The notes beneath the pieces were generated by a model. It was not told the DNA's origin, did not search any database, and was given only the letters and a program-made list of their open reading frames with translations. A stretch of DNA of 64,000 nt, from positions 62,001 through 126,000 of the forward strand of contig CAMLHZ010000009.1 of NCBI GenBank assembly GCA_946480085.1. Reading direction: 5' to 3'. Source of the stretch: an uncultured Flavobacteriales bacterium (lineage in GTDB: Bacteria; Bacteroidota; Bacteroidia; Flavobacteriales; Crocinitomicaceae). Positions 51,509 through 60,515 of the stretch are shown piece after piece (position 1 is the first letter of the stretch; each line of letters opens with the position of its first letter). Made by a program: the position numbers and the translations under genes.

Positions 51509-53050
51509 TTACTTAGGGTTTAACACAATAAATGGAATCAACATTTCTTCCATAGAAATCCCTCCATGTTGGAAAGTATCGTTATAGTAATGAACGAAAT
51601 GATTGTAGTTGTTCGGATAGCAGAAGTAATCGTGCTCACGGGTAAATACAAACTCGCTTGAAAGTGACGATTTCGGTAAACCAATTTTCTCCGGATGTTT
51701 CACCGCGAAAACTTCCTTGTCTTTGTAGCTTAAATTCTTACCCGTTTTATAACGAAGATTTGAATTCGTATTTCTATCTCCAACAATTTTAATTGGATCT
51801 GTCACACGAACCGTCCCATGATCTGTTGTAATAATCAGTTTCGCTCCTGAATCAGCTACTTTTTTGATGATTTCCTGCAACGGAGAATGCTCAAACCAGC
51901 TTAATGTCAACGAGCGGTAAGCAGCTTCGTCGGCAGCCAATTCCTTAATCATATCCATTTCTGTTCTTGCGTGACTCAGCATATCCACGAAATTGTACAC
52001 AATAGCGTTTAACTGATTTCCTTTCAACGTATGAAACTGATCTACCAAACGTTTTCCAGCATCAAGATTGGTGATTTTATGGTATGACCATTTCACATTC
52101 TTTCCATTTCGCTTCAGATTTCCTTCTAAAAAAACAGCTTCGTGCATGTTCTTTCCGCCTTCATCTTCTTCGTTCAACCAATGATTTGGGAAACGCTTCG
52201 CAATTTCTGAAGGCATAACTCCAGCAAACAATGCATTACGCGCATAATGCGTCGCCGTAGGAAGAATTGAATAAATAAGCTCATCCTTTTCGATTTCAAA
52301 GAAGTTGGAAATAACCGGTTTCAAAATCTGCCATTGATCAAAGCGTAAGTTATCAATTACCAGCAAACAAACTGGCTTGTCAAGTAATGGAAAAACACGG
52401 TCTTTCAAAATGTGATGAACCATATCCGGCGCATCATCATCACCCGCAAACCAATCTTCGTAATTGTTTTCGATATAACGACAGAATAAATCGTTTGCTT
52501 CTTTTCGTTGCGCATCTAGAATTTCCTTCATTCCCTGGTCTTGCAAACCATTGAACTCCAATTCCCAGTATGTCAATTTCCGAAATACATCTTTCCATTC
52601 TTCAGCATCCAAACGTCCGTTCAACTGCATTCCCAATTGACGGAATTCCTGCTGATAGTTGGAATTCGTCTTTTGAGAAACCAATTTCCGATGATCCAGA
52701 TTCTTCTTCAAACAAAGAAGCAACTGATTCGGGTTCACTGGTTTTATCAAATAATCTGCAATCTTAGAACCTATGGCTTCTTCCATAATGCTCTCTTCCT
52801 CGCTTTTTGTGATCATTACAACCGGAGTCAAAGGCTTAATTTCCTTTATCCTGGCCAATGTTTCCAAACCAGAAATTCCAGGCATATTTTCATCAAGAAA
52901 AACTATATCGTAGTTGTTCTCAGCGCATAATTCCACCGCTTCTGATCCGTTATTGATCAATTCCACCTGATAACCTTTCTGTTCCAAGAACATTACGTGT
53001 GGTTTCAAGTATTCCATTTCGTCGTCTGCCCAGAGAATCTTTGCCTGCAT
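51509..53050 (-). CDS. porX: T9SS regulator PorX (response regulator with PglZ domain)
   Basis: A 513-residue protein with an N-terminal receiver domain (acidic pocket Asp9/Asp10, phosphoacceptor Asp53 in FLDEN, Thr81, Lys103 in LIKPVNP) and a C-terminal PglZ/alkaline phosphatase-like domain (LLVIDNLRFDQWQIL; IITTDHGTVRV). This layout is that of PorX, required for type IX secretion, with phosphodiesterase activity on oligonucleotides reported for the Porphyromonas protein. The partner kinase PorY is not in the window. It is consistent with the T9SS cargo genes nearby. It is divergent from an HD-domain gene 40 bases away. Confidence 0.93.
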   Translation of the reverse strand: MQAKILWADDEMEYLKPHVMFLEQKGYQVELINNGSEAVELCAENNYDIVFLDENMPGISGLETLARIKEIKPLTPVVMITKSEEESIMEEAIGSKIADYLIKPVNPNQLLLCLKKNLDHRKLVSQKTNSNYQQEFRQLGMQLNGRLDAEEWKDVFRKLTYWELEFNGLQDQGMKEILDAQRKEANDLFCRYIENNYEDWFAGDDDAPDMVHHILKDRVFPLLDKPVCLLVIDNLRFDQWQILKPVISNFFEIEKDELIYSILPTATHYARNALFAGVMPSEIAKRFPNHWLNEEDEGGKNMHEAVFLEGNLKRNGKNVKWSYHKITNLDAGKRLVDQFHTLKGNQLNAIVYNFVDMLSHARTEMDMIKELAADEAAYRSLTLSWFEHSPLQEIIKKVADSGAKLIITTDHGTVRVTDPIKIVGDRNTNSNLRYKTGKNLSYKDKEVFAVKHPEKIGLPKSSLSSEFVFTREHDYFCYPNNYNHFVHYYNDTFQHGGISMEEMLIPFIVLNPK

Positions 53051-53090
53051 TTCCTAAAGAATAATTAGATTTGATATAAAAATACTCCAA

Positions 53091-54347
53091 TTGCGCACAA
53101 ACGCCCATAGAAATAATAAAAAGAAAATCATCAACGACCCTGTTTATGGTTTTATTACAATTCCGGATGAATTTATTTTCGACCTGATTGAGCATCCATA
53201 TGTTCAACGCCTTCGTAGAATAAAGCAGTTGGGAATGACGCATTTGGTGTATCCGGGAGCTTTACATACACGCTTTCATCATGTGATTGGTGCGATGCAT
53301 TTGATGTCGCAGGCTGTTTCGGTAATCCGAAGAAAAGGACACGAAATTTCAGAAAAAGAAGAAAGAGCAGTTCTGCTTGCCATTCTTCTGCATGACATGG
53401 GGCATGGTCCTTTTAGTCATGCTCTGGAATATGACATCGTTTGTGGAGTTAGCCACGAACAAATTTCATACTACTTCATTGAAGCCTTGAAACAAGAATT
53501 CCCTGAAAATTCGGATGATTTGGAAAGAGCTTTGATGATCTTCTCCAACAAGTACCAAAAGAAATTCTTATATCAGTTGGTTTCGAGTCAGTTGGACATG
53601 GATCGTTTGGATTATCTTACACGAGACAGTTTTTTCACTGGTGTTTCGGAAGGAATTGTTGGAACTGAACGTATTATCGAGATGCTGAATGTGTACAACG
53701 ACCAGTTGGTAATTGACGAAAAAGGTATTTATTCTATCGAAAAATTCCTGGTTGCCCGCCGAGTCATGTACTGGCAGGTATACCTTCATAAAACAGTCGT
53801 TTCAGGTGAATTCATGTTGATCAACATCCTTAGAAGAGCTAAGAAACTGATTGAGCGAGGTGAAACACTATTTGGAAGTCCGGCATTGCTCTTTTTCATG
53901 GGGAATTCCATCCAAAAAGTAGACTTTGAAACGAATCCGGAGATCCTAAAAACCTTCGCTCAGCTTGATGATTACGATATCATGGGAGCTGTAAAAGTAT
54001 GGCAATTCCATTCCGACAAAGTGCTTTCTTTGCTATCCAGAAACCTGGTGGACAGAAATCTTCACAAGGTGGAAATTGCAAAAGAGCCATTTAGTCCGGA
54101 CAGAATTTTGATGGAAAAAGAGTTGGTTAGAACACAGTTTGGACTGAACGATGAAGAAATCGATTATTTCGTTTATTCCGAGCTATTGTCGAATAACGCT
54201 TACAGTCAGGTAAAACAGACAATTAATCTTCTGATGAAGAATGGAAGCATTATGGACGTTTCTATGGCGAGTGACAATTTGAACATTTCAGCTTTGGCGC
54301 AGCCGGTTGAGAAGTATTGTTTGTGTTATCCGGTTTTGCACTCATAA
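53091..54347 (+). CDS. HD-domain phosphohydrolase (TTG start)
   Basis: A 418-residue protein. The HD metal site is visible: RFHHVIGAMHL (residues 61-71) and LLHDMGHGPFSHALE (99-113), with LDMDRLDYLTRDSF supplying the final Asp. It resembles dGTPase-like HD phosphohydrolases of the YdhJ/COG1078 type. No ATG lies before the conserved KKIINDPVYGFITIPDE segment. The first plausible start is the TTG at 53091, as a stop lies 12 codons upstream. It is divergent from porX. Confidence 0.88.
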   Translation: MRTNAHRNNKKKIINDPVYGFITIPDEFIFDLIEHPYVQRLRRIKQLGMTHLVYPGALHTRFHHVIGAMHLMSQAVSVIRRKGHEISEKEERAVLLAILLHDMGHGPFSHALEYDIVCGVSHEQISYYFIEALKQEFPENSDDLERALMIFSNKYQKKFLYQLVSSQLDMDRLDYLTRDSFFTGVSEGIVGTERIIEMLNVYNDQLVIDEKGIYSIEKFLVARRVMYWQVYLHKTVVSGEFMLINILRRAKKLIERGETLFGSPALLFFMGNSIQKVDFETNPEILKTFAQLDDYDIMGAVKVWQFHSDKVLSLLSRNLVDRNLHKVEIAKEPFSPDRILMEKELVRTQFGLNDEEIDYFVYSELLSNNAYSQVKQTINLLMKNGSIMDVSMASDNLNISALAQPVEKYCLCYPVLHS

Positions 54348-54363
54348 ATTTACTCTTTCGTGG

Positions 54364-54520
54364 GGCAGATTGCCAACAGGCCTTTTTCCAAACATGCACT
54401 ATATCCAATCTCGTTGGGCAGATTACAATCCGACCAAAAAAAATCAATTCAAGTTTGGTAGATTGCAAACAGCCTGCTTTAATCCATTCTGAAGGCCGTC
54501 TGTTAAATTGCAATCTGACC
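54364..54520. repeat. Cluster of GGYAGATTGCAA-type repeats
   Basis: Within 160 bases the unit occurs four times: GGCAGATTGCCAACAGGCC (54364), GGCAGATTACAATCCGACC (54417), GGTAGATTGCAAACAGCCTG (54457) and, inverted, at 54493-54520 (GGCCGTCTGTTAAATTGCAA...). The last two can form an imperfect hairpin. The 298-base gap between the HD gene and the HTH gene holds nothing else I recognise. Confidence 0.5.
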
Positions 54521-54645
54521 ATTCATTATCCACAAAAAAATATGCATCCGAACATTTCAAAACCAACTTTTTCACTATCTTATATAGAAAGTCAGCAATA
54601 AAAACTTCTGATTTTCAATTATGTCATAACAAAAAACTATTCACG

Positions 54646-54954
54646 ATGGGAGCTACTAAACTACACCTCTACTCGCAAAAAACAATTAGAAATTCGGAAC
54701 TTGGAAAAGCAATTAACGCCCCGGCAAGAATAATCATCTTGAGCCATATCCAGAAACAACATTTTATTACCGGACCTGAATTGGAAAAGATATTAAAACT
54801 CGACAAATCTACCATACATCAACATCTTACTGTGTTAATCGAAACAGGACTGATTCAAGGGCTTTTTATTGACAAGTCGTATGGATGGCGTCTCAATCCC
54901 GATACAGCAAACGATTTCGAAAAAATTAAATGGGCCCTGAATACCGAGTTTTAG
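54646..54954 (+). CDS. ArsR-like winged helix-turn-helix regulator
   Basis: About 102 residues from the ATG at 54646; the frame extends to a TTG at 54508, but that part lies in repeat-rich sequence and is not protein-like. Residues 20-85 form a winged helix (NAPARIIILSHIQKQHFITGPELEKILKLDKSTIHQHLTVLIETGLIQG). It probably binds DNA as a dimer. The neighbouring SRPBCC gene, 62 bases downstream, is a common partner of ArsR-type regulators and may be its target; this is inferred. Confidence 0.75.
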   Translation: MGATKLHLYSQKTIRNSELGKAINAPARIIILSHIQKQHFITGPELEKILKLDKSTIHQHLTVLIETGLIQGLFIDKSYGWRLNPDTANDFEKIKWALNTEF

Positions 54955-55016
54955 TGTGAAAACTCGATTACAAAAATTGTAGTAATTTTCGACTCTAAAA
55001 ATTAAAATTCTGAGTT

Positions 55017-55556
55017 ATGATGATTCTTTGGATAGTATTGGGTTTAATTGGCGGGCTGATTCTTCTTATTCTTTTGCTTGCTGCGGTTATGAAGAAAGGT
55101 TACAGCCTTGAACGCACCATCGTGGTTAACAAAGGTCTTGATGATACTTATCATTTCGTGTCTTCCATTGAAACACAAGATTCATGGAGTAAATGGGCGA
55201 ATCTCGACCCAGACATGAAAAAGCAATACATCGGAACAGACAGAACTGTTGGGTTTATTTCCAAATGGGACAGTCCGCATAAGAATGTTGGTTCAGGTGA
55301 ACAGGAAATCAAGAAATTGATCCCGAACCAGCGAGTGGAAACGGAAATGCGTTTTTTGAAACCGTTCAAAAGTGTTGCTCATGGTTACTTCACCACTACT
55401 TCAATTGATGAAAACCAAACAAAAGTAGCTTGGGGATTTACAGGAAATATGCCCTACCCGTTCAACATTATGTTGGTGATGATGAACATGGAAAAAATGC
55501 TGGGTAACGACTTTGAAGAAGGTTTAGCGAATTTGAAGAAGAAAATAGAAGGTTAG
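55017..55556 (+). CDS. Membrane-anchored SRPBCC-family protein
   Basis: A 179-residue protein with one N-terminal TM helix (MMILWIVLGLIGGLILLILLL) followed by a START-like SRPBCC domain: SLERTIVVNKGLDDTYHFVSSIETQDSWSKW, GSGEQEIKKLIPNQRVETEMRF and the C-terminal helix EKMLGNDFEEGLANLKKKIE. Members bind hydrophobic ligands or act as polyketide-cyclase-like proteins. The ligand is unknown. Confidence 0.87.
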   Translation: MMILWIVLGLIGGLILLILLLAAVMKKGYSLERTIVVNKGLDDTYHFVSSIETQDSWSKWANLDPDMKKQYIGTDRTVGFISKWDSPHKNVGSGEQEIKKLIPNQRVETEMRFLKPFKSVAHGYFTTTSIDENQTKVAWGFTGNMPYPFNIMLVMMNMEKMLGNDFEEGLANLKKKIEG

Positions 55557-55636
55557 GCTCAATTCTATTTAAACATTAGGGCGAGATAAATCCAACCCTT
55601 TCTTTTTACCGTATTTTTGCACAACAAAACATCTTC

Positions 55637-56425
55637 ATGAACAAGCACATCCAAGAAATTCAATCCGCTTCAGCAGCATTAAGTCAACAAATTGTCAATC
55701 ATCCAGCATACAAATCCATCAATGATATTGAAGGAATTCAAACCTTCATGGAGCATCACATTTATGCTGTTTGGGATTTTATGTCGTTGTTGAAAGCACT
55801 ACAAATTCAGTTGACTTGTACAACTTTACCATGGATTCCAGTGGGTTCAGCGAAAGCGCGTTTTTTGATTAACGAAATCGTTTGCGGAGAAGAATCAGAT
55901 ATTGCTTTTGAACGAGAAGGAAATATCAGCCATTTTGAGCTTTACCTTGAGGCCATGGCACAATCTGGAGCTTCAAGAGAAGGAATCGATCAACTATTGC
56001 AGAAAGTGATTAATGGAATGCCTGTTGAAGAAGCCATAACTACTTCCGATATTCCCGAATCTGGTAAGTCATTTCTCCGTTTTACATTCGAAGTCATAGA
56101 TACAAAAAAGCCTCATGTAATTGCAGCCGTTTTCACATTTGGAAGAGAAGACCTCATCCCGAACATGTTCCACACTATTGTGAGTGATGTTCATGAACGT
56201 TTCCCTGATCAAGTCAGTATTTTCAAATATTATCTGGATCGACACATTGAAGTTGACGGTGATCACCACAGCCATTTGGCATTGGAAATGGTAAGCGAAC
56301 TTTGCGGAGAGGACGAACGAAAATGGCAAGAGGCAAAGGATTACACCTTACGTGCTCTGCAAAGTAGAATTGAGCTTTGGAATGGTGTTCAAAAAGCCAT
56401 TGAATCCACAACAAAAATGGCTTAG
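55637..56425 (+). CDS. DUF3050 protein (heme-oxygenase-like fold)
   Basis: A 262-residue protein matching DUF3050: HHIYAVWDFMSLLKALQ (residues 36-52), CTTLPWIPVG, INEIVCGEESD, and a C-terminal YYLDRHIEVDGDHHSHLALEM. The histidines and acidic residues spaced along helices fit the helical-bundle heme oxygenase/TenA-like fold, often a di-iron or heme site. No enzymatic activity is established. Its stop overlaps the convergent T9SS gene in TTAG. Confidence 0.88.
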   Translation: MNKHIQEIQSASAALSQQIVNHPAYKSINDIEGIQTFMEHHIYAVWDFMSLLKALQIQLTCTTLPWIPVGSAKARFLINEIVCGEESDIAFEREGNISHFELYLEAMAQSGASREGIDQLLQKVINGMPVEEAITTSDIPESGKSFLRFTFEVIDTKKPHVIAAVFTFGREDLIPNMFHTIVSDVHERFPDQVSIFKYYLDRHIEVDGDHHSHLALEMVSELCGEDERKWQEAKDYTLRALQSRIELWNGVQKAIESTTKMA

Positions 56426-58908
56426 TTCAAAACAAAACGTTTTCCGAGTATCGTTTTCTCTCCCAGCACTTTTATTACAATGGGTTGATTTAGTTCATTC
56501 AAATGAACCATTTCCTGTCCGTTATTCAGGGCTCCCTCAACAATTTTGGATCCTTGTAAATCGTAAATAACAAAACGTGCATTTTTGAATTCCTTCGCAT
56601 CAACAGATAGAATAAAGTCGTTATTTCCCATTGAAACGAATTGCAACTCATCATCACCTGGACAATTCACGGCTATTGTTTTCAACAAGCTTCTCGTTCC
56701 ATCCAAGTCAGTCTGACTTAAACGATAATAGTTTGTTGAATTCAAAATAGGAGTTTCATCTTCACATGAATAATTCGCAATTGAGGCCGAAGTTCCGGAG
56801 CCATCTTCAGAGCAGATCAATTCATAGTGAATCCCGTCGACAGAACGTTCAACTTCAAAATAATCGTTATTATCTTCATGATGGGTTGACCAGGACAATT
56901 TCACTTTTCGGTTTTTCTCAATTCCTGTGAAATCGATTAATTCTACAGCCAAAGGCGTATTACAAATATCCAAATCTACCGCTGTAATTGCTACACAAAC
57001 ACTTCGTGAGCAATCAACACATTGACTTGGTGAATTCGGTAATGCAGCTGTAATTGTATAATCTCCCAAATCTACAATTGGCGTTGTTCCATTTACTCCA
57101 CTGACAACTGTTTCTAAAAATCCATTCGGACCTGTAATTGTTAATGTTGGATTACCTGTCATTCCTGTTGATGTAAAACAATAATCTACCAAACCAGTAA
57201 AAACAGGATTTCCATTATCACAAATTACATAGTTCGGTGATGCCGTTACTGTGTCCGGACGAGAAATTGGAGCGAATACTGGTCCTGAAAAATAATGCGA
57301 AGCAGACGAAGCACCGTAATATGACCAAGATTGTCCGGTACTATTATGAGCCAAGGCGTAAAATCCACGTGCAAATTGTGTCGGTAAGGAATTGGTCAAA
57401 AAATAATAGCCGTTACAACCTGGATTAAGGTCTGAAAGTGTAGCACAGGAGACAAATCGATTTGCGCTATAACGCCAACCCAATAAGGCTGTTTTACCCG
57501 CCGTCGTCACTTTTGACATGGCAACCGATTGCGGTGTGGTTCCTTTATAATATTGAACGTTTATAGAAGAAGTTGGAAGTTCAACATCTGAAATGATTTC
57601 ATAAACCGAAGTATAGAAATTGTTGTTTGTTTCCCAATCCAAACATTGCTGATCACCACCTTCCGGATTGCACAAGTCAAAATTGGTGGCAAAAGCGGAG
57701 CCACTTAGATTCAGGGAAGTGAAATCAGCGGCTTGAGAATTCATTATTTCTACTCCGCGTTCCGCATTGTTTATTCCTCTGCGTGTAGTTCCAAAAACGA
57801 CAGTTGTTGAAGTTCCTGAGCCTCCTACTCCATCATCGTTGTTATCTTGACCGTATCCACACATATTTGAAAACGATAATCCACAAGGAATGCATTCGTT
57901 TCCAGAAGTGATCACGGGATAATCGATAGCTAAATATCTTCCTGGATTTGTGGTTGTAATTCCTGAAGTACAGCTAGCAGTTTGGGAATAACGAATTCTA
58001 AACTTGAAACTTGCCGTAAAGAAGGCGGAGTTCATCATGATTCCACTTGCAGCTGTTGTTCCAGTTGCAGAGGGATAGAAATTTCCTGGGGAACTAGCGG
58101 TTTTGAAAACAGTCAAACAAACCCTTGACCAAGCAGATTCTGTTAACCATTTGGTATTGGTCGAATTATTGAAAGCCATATCGGTTGATGCACTACTCAA
58201 ATCCATTGTCATGATTTGTGTCCAGCTGGTTCCACCGTTGGCTGAAAAATCGAGGAAGGCCTGATTTCCTACACAACTTCCCCATGAATTAGTTTGTCCG
58301 CAAGAAGTTTCAGAAGGAAAAAGCCAAAACTGAACCTTAAAACTTTCTACTGAAGCAAAATTGAAAGTCTGAGAAACAAGGGTCGGATTACTTTGTCCAC
58401 GCAATACAGCATAGCTTAAATTGGAAGTGATGTTCGGCCGACCGTCAAAATTAGCTCCTAACTTACCACTAGCACCACCTCCGCCAACCGCAACAGAATT
58501 CGCTAAATTCCCGATACAAAATCCATTTGTTGCCACACAGCTTCCTGAACAATTGGGCTGAACCAATCCAGCTTTCGCCCCGTATACATCGGCAGCAGGA
58601 AGAGCACCCGCAGTTGTCGCAGTTGGTGCACCTGCAAAAGACCAACCTGCAGGAAGACCCGCAGTTGAAAACGTTGTCGTACCCGTAAAATCTAGTGAAA
58701 CACGCGTTCCAGCTACAGATTCAAAAGACGTTGGTTGTGCGCACGGACTTGTACATGTAGCAGAATGACTGACATCTGAAGGACAATTCGTTGAAGTTTC
58801 ACCAGCGTCTACAACTCCATTTCCACATGTATTACATTGCGAAAACGACAGTATCGAAGTCAGAAATATGGAACTGAAAAGTCCAAGGAGTTTGTAGTAG
58901 AAGTTCAT
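56422..58908 (-). CDS. T9SS cargo protein with Cys-rich N-terminus
   Basis: An 828-residue secreted protein. The signal peptide (LFSSIFLTSILSFSQ) is followed by CNTCGNGVVDAGETSTNCPS, like the myxobacterial-type Cys repeat. There is then a jelly-roll/MAM-like region of Gly/Ser/Thr-rich strands (AFLDFSANGGTSWTQIMTM), several disulfide-prone cysteines, and a fibronectin-like module (VKLSWSTHHEDNNDYFEVERS). It ends in a C-terminal domain (FVIYDLQGSKIVEG...KRFVLN) typical of type A sorting signals. Probably surface-exposed; function unknown. Confidence 0.82.
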   Translation of the reverse strand: MNFYYKLLGLFSSIFLTSILSFSQCNTCGNGVVDAGETSTNCPSDVSHSATCTSPCAQPTSFESVAGTRVSLDFTGTTTFSTAGLPAGWSFAGAPTATTAGALPAADVYGAKAGLVQPNCSGSCVATNGFCIGNLANSVAVGGGGASGKLGANFDGRPNITSNLSYAVLRGQSNPTLVSQTFNFASVESFKVQFWLFPSETSCGQTNSWGSCVGNQAFLDFSANGGTSWTQIMTMDLSSASTDMAFNNSTNTKWLTESAWSRVCLTVFKTASSPGNFYPSATGTTAASGIMMNSAFFTASFKFRIRYSQTASCTSGITTTNPGRYLAIDYPVITSGNECIPCGLSFSNMCGYGQDNNDDGVGGSGTSTTVVFGTTRRGINNAERGVEIMNSQAADFTSLNLSGSAFATNFDLCNPEGGDQQCLDWETNNNFYTSVYEIISDVELPTSSINVQYYKGTTPQSVAMSKVTTAGKTALLGWRYSANRFVSCATLSDLNPGCNGYYFLTNSLPTQFARGFYALAHNSTGQSWSYYGASSASHYFSGPVFAPISRPDTVTASPNYVICDNGNPVFTGLVDYCFTSTGMTGNPTLTITGPNGFLETVVSGVNGTTPIVDLGDYTITAALPNSPSQCVDCSRSVCVAITAVDLDICNTPLAVELIDFTGIEKNRKVKLSWSTHHEDNNDYFEVERSVDGIHYELICSEDGSGTSASIANYSCEDETPILNSTNYYRLSQTDLDGTRSLLKTIAVNCPGDDELQFVSMGNNDFILSVDAKEFKNARFVIYDLQGSKIVEGALNNGQEMVHLNELNQPIVIKVLGEKTILGKRFVLN

Positions 58909-58983
58909 TGCGTTTGACGTTACCCTAAAGCTAAGGTTTTAAATCAAACAATTCTGAGTTAGATCAAGGAATAGTATTCAATT

Positions 58984-59421
58984 TTAGGGATATGCAATAA
59001 TCTGTTCTTCGAATTTAACGGGAATAATCTTTGTTTTCCCATTGGAGAGAAATAACGTAACCGCTGGAGTTCGCGAATAATTGTCTTCATAGAAAACATC
59101 TTTCTCTGTAATTCCGTAATAATTCATTTTCGGAATGTCTTGACCATAATCATTTGACGACCAACCAAACAATGCTGTACAATTCTTATTGGATGATCTC
59201 AGAACTTGCTCCGACAAATGAATTCGGTAGCCTGAAACGAAAAGCTGAAGAGAATCGATATTTCGTTGTTCCATAGAAACTGGGATGTTCAGCACAAAAT
59301 CGATTCCTGAACTACAGCAAACACCACCAGCCCAACTGCGTTGAACAACAGAAATGGAATCTTGTGCAAAACTGGAAGCGAAACAAAAAAATGTAAGTAG
59401 AATTCCAATTGACTTTTTCAT
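58984..59421 (-). CDS. Hypothetical exported protein
   Basis: A 145-residue protein with a signal peptide (MKKSIGILLTFFCFASSFAQ). The mature part has paired cysteines (GGVCCSSGIDFVLNIP) and a beta-rich body. No family recognised. It sits between the T9SS gene (76 bases) and bioF (24 bases) on the same strand, but has no evident link with biotin. Confidence 0.6.
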   Translation of the reverse strand: MKKSIGILLTFFCFASSFAQDSISVVQRSWAGGVCCSSGIDFVLNIPVSMEQRNIDSLQLFVSGYRIHLSEQVLRSSNKNCTALFGWSSNDYGQDIPKMNYYGITEKDVFYEDNYSRTPAVTLFLSNGKTKIIPVKFEEQIIAYP

Positions 59422-59444
59422 GAGTTGGAATACAGTGAAAGGGT

Positions 59445-60512
59445 TTATTGGTTCAAAACATCCAACAACTTCTCCACTTCCTCCTTCGTATTAAACGCAT
59501 GCATACAAATGCGCAAACGCTGACCATTTTCAGGAACTGTTGGTGGAAGAATGGCTTTTACTGCGAAACCTGCATTCCACAATTCCTGAGCTTTCAACTT
59601 GCATTTTTGGAGATCGTCGAATTCTACAATTTGAATTGGTGAACGCGAATCGCTTACTTCAGAGGCGTATCGACTTCTAAAATGGGCAATGTTCCGCTCA
59701 AGCTTTTCTCTCGAGTAATCGTCTTTGGCAAGAACAACCTGTGTTTTGATATGCTTATAAAAAGCTTCTGGAAGTGCTGTTGTATAAATGAAGGATCTTG
59801 CAAAATTGATGAGGAATTTTCTCAATTCGGAATTACACAAAATTGCCGCTCCGTGCGCTCCAAATCCTTTTCCGAAAGTGAACAAACGAGCAAAGATTTT
59901 TTCAGCAATTCCAACTTCTTGACAAAGTCCAGTTCCGTTTGTCCCAAAAACTCCACCAGCATGAGCTTCGTCAACAACTAACAATGCGTTATAGCGTTCA
60001 CACAGGTCGAAAATGGCTTTTAAGGGAGCAAAGTCACCATCCATGGAATAAATTGACTCAACAGCAACGAAAACAGTTCCTTCGACTCCTTTTAGTCTTT
60101 TTTCAAGTGATTCCAAATCATTATGCTGAAAAGAAAACGACTTGGCGAAACTCAAGCGCATTCCGTCGCGGACAGAAGCATGAATCAATTCGTCGTAAAT
60201 AATCGTATCTCCTTTTTGAGGAACAGCACTAAAGAATCCCAAATTGGCATCGTAGCCTGAATTAAAGATCAATGCCGCCTCTGAACCAAAATGATTGGCT
60301 AAAAAGACTTCTACTTCTTCAATTCGCTTTGAATTTCCTGAAATCAAACGTGAGCCACTCCCCGATTTCAATAAAACTTCCGAAGCTGTTTTCCCCAATC
60401 CAAGATAATCGTTTGACCAGAAATCAATCATACCGTCATCAAACGACAAAAGGGAGCGTTCACTCCCTTTTTCTATTCGTTGTTGCAACAATTGAAGAAA
60501 CTTCGGTTGCAT
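59445..60512 (-). CDS. bioF: 8-Amino-7-oxononanoate synthase (BioF-like)
   Basis: A 355-residue alpha-oxoamine synthase. BioF condenses pimeloyl-ACP/CoA with L-alanine in biotin synthesis. The PLP lysine is Lys215 in FTFGKGFGAHG, with Asp181 and His184 in VVDEAHAGGVFG; GSGSRLISGN (51-60) is typical. Length is slightly below the usual 380-390. Other alpha-oxoamine synthases (Kbl, SPT) are alternatives, but bioB immediately upstream (4-base spacing) favours BioF. Confidence 0.9.
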   Translation of the reverse strand: MQPKFLQLLQQRIEKGSERSLLSFDDGMIDFWSNDYLGLGKTASEVLLKSGSGSRLISGNSKRIEEVEVFLANHFGSEAALIFNSGYDANLGFFSAVPQKGDTIIYDELIHASVRDGMRLSFAKSFSFQHNDLESLEKRLKGVEGTVFVAVESIYSMDGDFAPLKAIFDLCERYNALLVVDEAHAGGVFGTNGTGLCQEVGIAEKIFARLFTFGKGFGAHGAAILCNSELRKFLINFARSFIYTTALPEAFYKHIKTQVVLAKDDYSREKLERNIAHFRSRYASEVSDSRSPIQIVEFDDLQKCKLKAQELWNAGFAVKAILPPTVPENGQRLRICMHAFNTKEEVEKLLDVLNQ

Positions 60513-60515
60513 TAT

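Noticed and set aside
54508..54645. N-terminal extension of the HTH regulator
   Set aside because: It starts with TTG in repeat-derived sequence; the ATG at 54646 gives a normal winged-helix protein.
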